NCBI GenBank assembly: GCA_002694065.1
Contig: NZKZ01000141.1
Location: forward strand, 1 to 12,990
DNA length: 12,990 nucleotides
Direction: 5' to 3'
From: Acidiferrobacter sp.
Lineage (GTDB): Bacteria; Pseudomonadota; Gammaproteobacteria; Arenicellales; UBA868
Below the pieces are notes generated by a model. That model was not told the DNA's origin, searched no databases, and worked only from the letters and a program-made list of their open reading frames with translations. The position numbers were made by a program, and so were the translations under genes. How positions within the stretch are numbered: position 1 is the stretch's first letter; every line of letters begins with the position of its first letter. Shown piece after piece: positions 7,785 through 12,990 of the stretch.

Positions 7785-9563
7785 CTAACCTGCTTGCTGA
7801 GTACGCATATCGGAAAGGTTAATTCCGGCGACAGCGACAGGCGCTTTCATCGCATCCCGGCGGAACGGCTCTCCCAGCTCCTGATTGAGAACCACCTCGA
7901 TAAACGTCGTGACATTGCTGTTCATCTGCTCTTCAATGGCGGTATTGAGCGCCTGAGTGAGTGCCTCGGCGGTTTCGACTTTAACACCGCTGACGCCGCA
8001 CGCTTTGGCTACTTCCGCATATTCGACACCCACGTTGAGTTCCGTGCCCACGAAATTGTCCTCATACCACAGGGTGGTGTTGCGCTTTTCTGCACCCCAC
8101 TGGTAGTTGCGGAAAATAATCATGGTGATTGGAGGCCACTCGTTTCTTCCGCAGGCCGTCATTTCATTCATCGAGATGCCAAAAGCACCATCTCCCGCAA
8201 AGCCCACGACCGGTGTATCAGGGCAGCCAATCTTGGCGCCAAGAATCGACGGGAAGCCGTAGCCGCAAGGACCAAAAAGCCCCGGCGCGAGATATTTACG
8301 GCCTGCCTCAAAACTCGGATAAGCGTTGCCGATGGCACAGTTGTTGCCGATATCCGAGGAGATGATTGCCTCCTTGGGGAGTGCCGCCATGATCGCTCGC
8401 CAAGCCTGGCGTGGAGACATCCGTTCGGGCTGGCTGTCACGCGAGCGCTGGTTCCAGGTAGTGCCAGGATCGTCGTCCTCGTGATCCATGGTGGCAAGTT
8501 CATCCGACCACGCAGTTTTGCTGCGGGCAATCTCGGCAAGCCGGTCCTCGCGACCGCTGTTTCCGGCATCCGGTGACAACTGCTCAAGCAGTTGCTGTGC
8601 AACCCGCCGGGCATCTCCCTGAATCGCGACCTCAACCCGTTTGGTGAGGCCGATCCGGTCGGCATTGATATCCACCTGAATCAGGCGGGCAGCCTGCGGC
8701 CAGTAATCAATACCGTAGCCGGGCAGGGTGGAGAAAGGATTCAGCCGGGTGCCGAGTGCCAGCACCACGTCCGCTTTGGAAATAAGTTCCATCGCCGCCT
8801 TTGATCCGTTGTACCCAAGAGGACCCGCCGAGAGTGCGTGTGAGCCTGGAAAGGCATCGTTATGCTGATAGTTGCAGCAGACCGGCGCGCTCAGTTTTTC
8901 GGCGAGCGCGGCAGATGCCTCGATGGCGCCGCTTAACACAACACCAGCACCGTTCAGGATGACGGGGAACTTTGCTTCGGATAACAGTTCTGCCGCGCGG
9001 GCGATGGAGTCTGCACCGCCGGGGGAGCGCTCAATGTCGATGACCTGCGGAAGTTCGATATCGATGACCTGGGTCCAGAAATCCCGAGGCACATTGATCT
9101 GCGCGGGCGCTGAGCCGCGATGGGCCTTTTCGATGACACGGTTCAGTACCTCTGCAATCCGCGTCGGGTCACGGACCTCTTCCTGATAACAGACGAGATC
9201 CTGAAAGATTGCCATCTGCTTGACTTCCTGAAAGCCGCCCTGACCGATGGTCTTGTTGGCCGCCTGCGGCGTAACAAGGAGCAGCGGCGTATGATTCCAG
9301 TAGGCCGTCATCACCGGAGTGACAAAGTTTGTGATTCCGGGGCCGTTCTGCGCGATAGCCATACTCATTTTTCCGGAGGCCCGCGTGTAACCATCGGCAC
9401 TCATGCCCGCGTTACATTCATGCGCGCAGTCCCAGAATTTAATTCCCGCTGCCGGGAACAAATCTGAAATCGGCATCATGGCTGAGCCGATAATCCCAAA
9501 GGCGTGTTCAATGCCGTGCATCTGCAGGACTTTGACAAACGCTTCCTCGGTGGTCATTTTCAT
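7785..9563 (-). CDS. xsc: Sulfoacetaldehyde acetyltransferase
   Basis: A 592-residue thiamine-diphosphate enzyme converting sulfoacetaldehyde + phosphate to acetyl phosphate + sulfite, the step that breaks the C-S bond of taurine, isethionate and related C2 sulfonates. The ATG at 9563 gives the near-invariant Xsc start MKMTTEEAFVKVLQ and has CAGGAG 8 nt upstream; the frame stays open to 9707 but that extension is not family-like. The three TPP-enzyme domains are complete: the PYR domain with catalytic E49 in CAHECNAGM, the central domain with LALGTRLNPF, and the PP domain with the metal/TPP motif G457-D458-G459...N486. The blocks GQGGFQEVKQM, RDFWTQVIDIELPQ and YQWGAEKRNTTLWYEDNFVG are characteristic of Xsc as against acetolactate synthase. 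Residues VIDIE occur twice in succession around the end of the first domain. It is transcribed away from the aminotransferase gene and followed by ald. Confidence 0.96.
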   Translation of the reverse strand: MKMTTEEAFVKVLQMHGIEHAFGIIGSAMMPISDLFPAAGIKFWDCAHECNAGMSADGYTRASGKMSMAIAQNGPGITNFVTPVMTAYWNHTPLLLVTPQAANKTIGQGGFQEVKQMAIFQDLVCYQEEVRDPTRIAEVLNRVIEKAHRGSAPAQINVPRDFWTQVIDIELPQVIDIERSPGGADSIARAAELLSEAKFPVILNGAGVVLSGAIEASAALAEKLSAPVCCNYQHNDAFPGSHALSAGPLGYNGSKAAMELISKADVVLALGTRLNPFSTLPGYGIDYWPQAARLIQVDINADRIGLTKRVEVAIQGDARRVAQQLLEQLSPDAGNSGREDRLAEIARSKTAWSDELATMDHEDDDPGTTWNQRSRDSQPERMSPRQAWRAIMAALPKEAIISSDIGNNCAIGNAYPSFEAGRKYLAPGLFGPCGYGFPSILGAKIGCPDTPVVGFAGDGAFGISMNEMTACGRNEWPPITMIIFRNYQWGAEKRNTTLWYEDNFVGTELNVGVEYAEVAKACGVSGVKVETAEALTQALNTAIEEQMNSNVTTFIEVVLNQELGEPFRRDAMKAPVAVAGINLSDMRTQQAG

Positions 9564-9838
9564 CAACTTCACTCCTGTTGTTGCGCTTCTCCGGCCCGTC
9601 AGGCCAGGATGCGATCCATGTCGAAAAAGAAGGGCTTGATGGCCTTGCCACCATTTGCCTGTTTCTGGGCCGCCGCCTCTACCCACCCGTTCCCTTGTCG
9701 TCGGCAACAGGGCGTGTTTTCAGGTCACTTGAGCGCGGTTTCGCGCGGTGCCCGGATGAGCGGCTGGGGAGGCGGGTATCATATAATTCTTGGCTCTGCA
9801 AAACCACCATTTTGGCGAAGTCTTTTAAGGGAAAAATC
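9564..9838. promoter_or_regulatory. Divergent control region between xsc and tpa
   Basis: These 275 bp separate the leftward xsc-ald unit from the rightward aminotransferase gene. On the plus strand TATAAT at 9782-9787 is a perfect -10 about 50 bp before tpa, but no good -35 stands 16-18 bp upstream (GAGCGG/AGCGGC), which suggests activator dependence. About 33 bp upstream of the -10, GCGCGGT occurs twice (9733-9739 and 9743-9749, 10-bp period), overlapping the dyad GCGCG-GTTT-CGCGC (9733-9746). Ribosome-binding sites are AAGGG at 9827-9831 for tpa and CAGGAG (minus, 9577-9572) for xsc. No clear xsc promoter was found. I see no gene here. Confidence 0.5.
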
Positions 9839-11149
9839 ATGAAATACGATCCGGAATTCCTCGAGAACTATTGGATGCCTTTCACCTCCAACCGGGACTT
9901 CAAAGCTGACCCCCGGATAGTTGTTCGCAGTGAAGGGGTCTATATGTACAACGATTCTGAGGAGCGGATCCTGGACGGGTCCTCCGGGCTATTCTGCTGC
10001 GCGGCTGGACACAGCAGGCCGGAAATTGCCCAGGCGGTGCATGACCAATTAAAGGCCTCTGCGTATGTGCCTCCTTTTCAGTTGGCCCAACCCCTGTCTT
10101 TCGAGCTCGCTCGCCGGGTCGCGAAACTGACGCCCGACGGTCTTGACCATATCTTCTTCGGCAATTCCGGCTCTGAGGCAGTCGATACAGCAATGAAAAT
10201 TGTTTACGCCTATCACTACGCCCGAGGCGAAGGACAGCGCCAGCGCTTTGTCTCACGCGAGAGGGCGTATCACGGCGTCAATATGGCAGGTGTGTCTTTG
10301 AGCGGCATGATCAAAAACCGCCAGGCGTTTGGACCGGGGATTCCGGGAGTGGTACACATGCGCCATACCTGGCTTCCGGAAAACCGCTTCATCAAGGGAC
10401 AGCCGAATGAAGGGCTTGATCTTGCTGAAGACTTGCTGCGTATCGCAATGAACTACGGTCCCGATACCATAGCGGCCTGTATCGTTGAGCCCGTTGCAGG
10501 ATCCACGGGCTGTCTCGTACCGCCCAAGGGCTATCTGGAGAGATTGCGCCAGATTTGTGATGACCACGGGATTCTTCTGATTTTTGATGAGGTGATTTGC
10601 GGCTTCGGGCGGATGGGAACGCCGTTTGCATCGCAGGCCTTTGGCGTCACGCCTGACATCATGACGATGGCCAAGGCATTGACTAACGCAGCGCAGCCGA
10701 TGGGGGCAGTCGCGGTCAGCGACAAGGTGTATGACGCAATCATGGACAGCTCCGCTGAGGGGGCGATTGAGTTCTTTCACGGCTACACCTATTCAGCTCA
10801 TCCAGGGGCCTGTGCCGCTGGTATCGCAACCATGGATATTTTCGAGAAAGAAAATCTCATCGGCCGCGCGGCAGATCTCTCAGAGTATTTCCTTGAGCAG
10901 GTGTTTGCGCTGAGCGATATTCCGCTCATCACCGACATCCGGGGTTACGGGCTTTTTGCGGGGATTGATCTGGAGCCGATGGGAAATCCCGGCGTTCGCG
11001 GAATAGATTTCCAAAAGCGTCTTTTCAAAAATGGCCTGCACATCAAGATGACCGGCGACGCGGCCCTGGTCGCCCCCCCTCTGGTGAGCGAGCGGCACCA
11101 CATTGACCGGATCTGTGAAGTGATCCGGGAAACTCTCGCCGAATACTGA
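9839..11149 (+). CDS. tpa: Class III omega-amino-acid--pyruvate aminotransferase, probable taurine--pyruvate aminotransferase
   Basis: A 436-residue PLP-dependent fold-type I aminotransferase. Context makes taurine + pyruvate to sulfoacetaldehyde + alanine the likely reaction, since the neighbours xsc and ald use exactly those products. The start is ATG 9839, preceded by AAGGG at 7 nt; the open frame back to 9578 has no family resemblance. PLP features are clear: GNSGSEAVDTAMK, RAYHGVN, D250 in LIFDEVICGFGRMG and Schiff-base lysine K279 in TMAKALTNAAQPMGAV; FHGYTYSAHP closes the pocket. The closest family I can recall is omega-amino acid (beta-alanine):pyruvate aminotransferase, to which it aligns through WMPFTSNRDF, GAVAVS and YTYSAHP. 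One pocket position differs: SGLFCC stands where that family usually has SGLW. Beta-alanine or hypotaurine therefore remain alternative substrates. The gene diverges from xsc and ends in an intrinsic terminator. Class assignment is near certain; the taurine substrate is inferred. Confidence 0.85.
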   Translation: MKYDPEFLENYWMPFTSNRDFKADPRIVVRSEGVYMYNDSEERILDGSSGLFCCAAGHSRPEIAQAVHDQLKASAYVPPFQLAQPLSFELARRVAKLTPDGLDHIFFGNSGSEAVDTAMKIVYAYHYARGEGQRQRFVSRERAYHGVNMAGVSLSGMIKNRQAFGPGIPGVVHMRHTWLPENRFIKGQPNEGLDLAEDLLRIAMNYGPDTIAACIVEPVAGSTGCLVPPKGYLERLRQICDDHGILLIFDEVICGFGRMGTPFASQAFGVTPDIMTMAKALTNAAQPMGAVAVSDKVYDAIMDSSAEGAIEFFHGYTYSAHPGACAAGIATMDIFEKENLIGRAADLSEYFLEQVFALSDIPLITDIRGYGLFAGIDLEPMGNPGVRGIDFQKRLFKNGLHIKMTGDAALVAPPLVSERHHIDRICEVIRETLAEY

Positions 11150-11156
11150 CTGGAAT

Positions 11157-11176
11157 AGGGGTCGCACCCCTTTTTT
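11157..11176 (+). terminator. Rho-independent terminator after tpa
   Basis: GGGGT (11158-11162), a CGC loop and ACCCC (11166-11170) form a compact stem, extended by an A-T pair, and run straight into six T residues (11171-11176). It starts eight bases after the tpa TGA. This is the clearest terminator in the window and makes the downstream transporter genes a separate transcription unit. Confidence 0.88.
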
Positions 11177-11401
11177 ACGAAGGCTGGGGCGTACCGTTTG
11201 GCAGAACGTGCTGTATTGGCGGGTTTTGGGTCGTCGGCAAGGCTGATTCAACGGTGCAACAATATTGAAATATCTTTATATTAAGGTCTGGGATTCCATG
11301 ACGGATTAACCAATCGGTCATGGTTTCCGGAAGTGTCCGACCCAGGGGAAGACCTGGGGAAGTTGGAAACTGTTAAAGATCAAACCACTCAGGAGGATAA
11401 A
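11177..11401 (+). promoter_or_regulatory. Promoter/leader region of the binding-protein gene
   Basis: This 225-bp gap holds no gene I can support. An AT-rich core at 11260-11284 contains the palindrome CAATATTG (11260-11267) and a -10-like TATATT (11277-11282) without a good -35. Right after it lies a 38-nt near-palindrome (11291-11328), then a hairpin CCCAGG/CCTGGG (11341-11346 and 11353-11358, 6-nt loop), then the strong ribosome-binding site AGGAGG (11391-11396). If TATATT is the -10, transcription would begin at about 11289 and the first palindrome would sit at the very 5' end of the message or act as an operator over +1. Confidence 0.45.
11291..11328. repeat. 38-nt near-palindrome in the transporter leader
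   Basis: Nested arms pair GGA/TCC (11291-11293 with 11326-11328), CCATGAC/GTCATGG (11296-11302 with 11317-11323) and GATT/AATC (11304-11307 with 11312-11315) around an AACC centre. The only unpaired positions in the stem are a symmetric TT/TT and a G/G, 14 pairs in all. It could be a dimeric-regulator operator or an RNA hairpin. Confidence 0.6.
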
Positions 11402-12574
11402 GTGTCAGATCAAAAACTAAATCACAGCAGAAGATCATTTGTAAAAAAATCCGCTGCGGTCTCTACAGCGGCCGCGGTAGGCCCATGGATCGTCAGCCCC
11501 AAGGTGCTGGCCTCGTCCGGCGAGGTCAATGTCTTGCTCTGGTCGGACTACTGTCCGCCGGGGTTTTTGAAATCCTTTAAGGAGAAAACCGGAATCACGG
11601 TCAACTTCACGGGCATTGGCTCAAACGAAGAAATCATCAACAAGATGAAGGCGACCAAGGGCAAAGGCTTTGATGTCTGCAGCCCGACCAATATGCGTTC
11701 GCTTCAGTGGGAACCGCTGGGTCTGCTCCAGCCGATCGATTACGGCCGTATCCCCAACGTGAAAAACCTTAACCCGGCGATGCTGGCGGTAGGCGACAAC
11801 GAGTGGAACTTCGGCGGTCAGGGATCCCATTGGCTTCCGCAGATCTGGGGCACGGAAGGAATTGCTTGGCGTTCAGACAAGTGGACGCCGCCGCGTGACG
11901 GCGAAATGCCCAGCTATGGAGACGTCTGGCAGTCAGATGTTGAAGGCAAGACCATGATGCGTCCGCATTCTGGCATGCTGGGAGCAGGTCTCTATCTCGA
12001 AACGACGGGAGCCTTGGATCCGGGTGCAATGCGCGCGGCTTATGCTGACGAAGCCACGATGCGTAAGACCTGGCAGGTCGTGACAGACTTCTGCATTAAG
12101 CACAAAAGCCAGATCAAGCTTTTCTGGAACGATGCCGACAGTCAGAAGAACGGCTTCATGAGCGGCGGCGTTGTGGTCGGCCAGACCTGGGACGGCCCGC
12201 CCACCGTGCAGATGAAAGAAGGCAAGCCCGTGATCTACCGTGCGCCGATCGAAGGATCGTTGGCGTGGGTGGATGGTCTTACCATCTCATCGGCTGCCGA
12301 AAACGTCGACGAAACCTATGCGTTCCTCGATTACTGCTTTGATCCGGTCGCTGCCGGACGGTCAATCGATGGCGGTGGCATAGATGGATGGGGCCAGCAC
12401 GGCTACAACTCTGCTGTGCTGGGCGCAGACAAGCATGCCAGTGCTGATTACGGCAAGTGGTTTAACCAGATCTATCCTGGGGATTCCCTGGCCAATCTGT
12501 GGCCGTGGCCCAAAGAGCCGCAGTGGTATGCCGACGTTCGCACGGAGTACCGCAACAAGTTCGTGAATGCCTAA
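11402..12574 (+). CDS. Tat-exported PotD-like periplasmic substrate-binding protein
   Basis: A 390-residue ABC-importer binding protein. I place the start at GTG 11402, five bases after a perfect AGGAGG; the frame is open to a GTG at 11333, but that would bury the signal peptide 40 residues in. The N-terminus has a twin-arginine motif S9-R-R-S-F-V-K followed by an Ala-rich stretch and a likely cleavage after V35-L-A37, so it is exported folded. The mature part follows the PotD/PotF spermidine/putrescine pattern: LLWSDYCPPGFL near 45-56, a KEKTG segment, LPQIWGTEGIAW, VVGQTWDGPP and W289-V-D291. By memory alignment the Trp and Asp of PotD that grip an amine are kept (W289, D291), while its acidic DDAREVF loop is replaced by a stretch near M185-G191 (MMRPHSG). 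Ligand is unknown; taurine or another small amine is suggested by the neighbouring tpa/xsc/ald genes. The ATPase gene follows after 104 bp. Confidence 0.88.
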   Translation: MSDQKLNHSRRSFVKKSAAVSTAAAVGPWIVSPKVLASSGEVNVLLWSDYCPPGFLKSFKEKTGITVNFTGIGSNEEIINKMKATKGKGFDVCSPTNMRSLQWEPLGLLQPIDYGRIPNVKNLNPAMLAVGDNEWNFGGQGSHWLPQIWGTEGIAWRSDKWTPPRDGEMPSYGDVWQSDVEGKTMMRPHSGMLGAGLYLETTGALDPGAMRAAYADEATMRKTWQVVTDFCIKHKSQIKLFWNDADSQKNGFMSGGVVVGQTWDGPPTVQMKEGKPVIYRAPIEGSLAWVDGLTISSAAENVDETYAFLDYCFDPVAAGRSIDGGGIDGWGQHGYNSAVLGADKHASADYGKWFNQIYPGDSLANLWPWPKEPQWYADVRTEYRNKFVNA

Positions 12575-12678
12575 TCAGGCGGTCTCGCCCCCGGTTTAGG
12601 CCGGGGGCACACGTTCTTTCCTAATGCCATGGCGCTGATCTGATCAGCGCCATGGCCTTTATGGTATACAGTGATTCG
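12575..12678. other. Hairpin-rich gap between binding protein and ATPase genes
   Basis: Two strong stem-loops fill the gap. The first pairs GCCCCCGG (12587-12594) with CCGGGGGC (12601-12608) around a 6-nt loop. The second is a perfect 15+1+15 palindrome at 12626-12656. Neither is followed by a convincing U-run. Such hairpins behind a binding-protein gene commonly protect its mRNA and lower expression of the following transporter genes. Confidence 0.6.
12626..12656. repeat. Perfect 31-bp palindrome
   Basis: GCCATGGCGCTGATC at 12626-12640 is repeated in exact inverse at 12642-12656 around a single central T. As RNA it would fold into a stem of about 13-14 bp with a tiny loop. It ends 4 bp before the first possible ATG (12661) of the ATPase frame. 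Confidence 0.85.
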
Positions 12679-12990
12679 ATGAGTGCAGACGTTCAACTCG
12701 ATGATGTGTGGGTCCAATTCGGCGATTTCGTCGCGGTCCGAGATGCCAGTCTGACCATCGAGGGGGGTGAGTTTTTCAGTTTTCTCGGCCCCTCCGGCTG
12801 CGGCAAGACGACTTTGTTGCGGGCGATTTCCGGTTTTCAGACTCCCAGTCAGGGTCGTGTCCTGATCGGCGGTCAGGATATGGCCGGCATTGGGCCTAAC
12901 CACCGCCCCACGGCGTTGATCTTCCAGAATCTCGCATTGTTCCCCCTGATGCACGTGTGGGAGAACATCTCTTTTGCGCTTGAAGTCAAG
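12679..12990 (+). CDS. PotA-like ABC transporter ATP-binding protein, N-terminal part (cut by right edge)
   Basis: The first 104 codons of an ABC ATPase of the spermidine/putrescine (PotA-like) importer class, which energises uptake of the ligand delivered by the binding protein. The Walker A motif GPSGCGKTT is at 37-45 and the Q-loop glutamine is Q83 in FQNLALFP; LLRAISGFQTPSQG and VWENISFALEVK are typical of polyamine-type ATPases. The signature, Walker B, H-loop and any C-terminal TOBE domain lie beyond the edge. I start at ATG 12679 (MSADVQLDDVWVQFG); an in-frame ATG at 12661 would add six residues. Neither has a clear Shine-Dalgarno, which is odd next to the strong site of the upstream gene. 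Two permease genes are expected downstream but cannot be seen. Confidence 0.9.
   Translation, partial: MSADVQLDDVWVQFGDFVAVRDASLTIEGGEFFSFLGPSGCGKTTLLRAISGFQTPSQGRVLIGGQDMAGIGPNHRPTALIFQNLALFPLMHVWENISFALEVK

Noticed and set aside
7662..8576. 304-codon plus-strand open frame over the ald start and xsc
   Set aside because: It is antisense to a well-identified gene with catalytic motifs and encodes no recognisable domain.
9564..9707. Upstream extension of xsc to 9707
   Set aside because: The added 48 residues do not resemble Xsc; ATG 9563 has a good CAGGAG and the conserved MKMTTEEAF start.
9599..9724. Minus-strand open frame of 41 codons ending in protein-like IKPFFFDMDRILA upstream of xsc
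   Set aside because: There is no ATG, GTG or TTG start before the terminal few codons and no recognisable homology. It could be a gene remnant or leader-peptide relic, but this cannot be supported.
9578..9838. Upstream extension of tpa by 87 codons
   Set aside because: It crosses the divergent control region including the TATAAT, has no family resemblance, and ATG 9839 has a good ribosome-binding site.
11333..11401. Earlier GTG start for the binding protein
   Set aside because: It would place the twin-arginine signal more than 30 residues from the N-terminus and lacks a ribosome-binding site, whereas GTG 11402 has AGGAGG at five bases.
12626..12656. Palindrome as an IS or transposon end
   Set aside because: No transposase, target duplication or partner repeat is visible; a transcript hairpin is the simpler reading.
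1..12990. CRISPR arrays, tRNA/rRNA genes, insertion sequences and toxin-antitoxin pairs
   Set aside because: None was seen on either strand; coding sequence with conserved family motifs accounts for nearly all of the window.

Overview
The window looks like chromosomal DNA of a gammaproteobacterium, probably marine. Two things suggest this: the leftward order pepA, holC, small acidic protein, valS with lptFG divergent from pepA (a layout I associate with Pseudomonas-like Gammaproteobacteria), and a dissimilatory taurine pathway of the kind common in marine bacteria. No mobile element, tRNA, rRNA or CRISPR array was seen. Species-level placement is not possible from what is visible.

Left part (1-6441) is housekeeping. 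On the minus strand pepA (leucyl aminopeptidase), holC (DNA polymerase III chi), an acidic low-complexity protein and valS (cut by the left edge) form a probable operon. On the plus strand, divergent from pepA, are lptF and lptG, the membrane subunits of the LPS exporter. A short spacer rich in inverted repeats (6442-6558) separates lptG from the convergent ald.

The middle and right (6559-12990) form a taurine/sulfonate module around a 275-bp divergent control region (9564-9838). Leftward run xsc (sulfoacetaldehyde acetyltransferase) and ald (alanine dehydrogenase). Rightward runs a class III, pyruvate-type aminotransferase (probable Tpa) ending in a clear intrinsic terminator. The chemistry closes on itself: the aminotransferase moves the amine of taurine onto pyruvate, giving sulfoacetaldehyde and alanine; Ald returns alanine to pyruvate with release of ammonium and NADH; Xsc splits sulfoacetaldehyde with phosphate into acetyl phosphate and sulfite. 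Pta, sulfite oxidation or export, and a TauR-type regulator are not in the window.

After the terminator come a Tat-targeted PotD-like periplasmic binding protein and the start of a PotA-like ABC ATPase cut by the right edge. This is not the usual TauABC or TRAP (TauKLM) taurine importer. It is the most interesting part of the window: a polyamine-class transporter beside a complete taurine dissimilation set. Its leader carries a 38-nt near-palindrome plus a second hairpin, and the gap between binding protein and ATPase holds two strong hairpins, one a perfect 31-bp palindrome.
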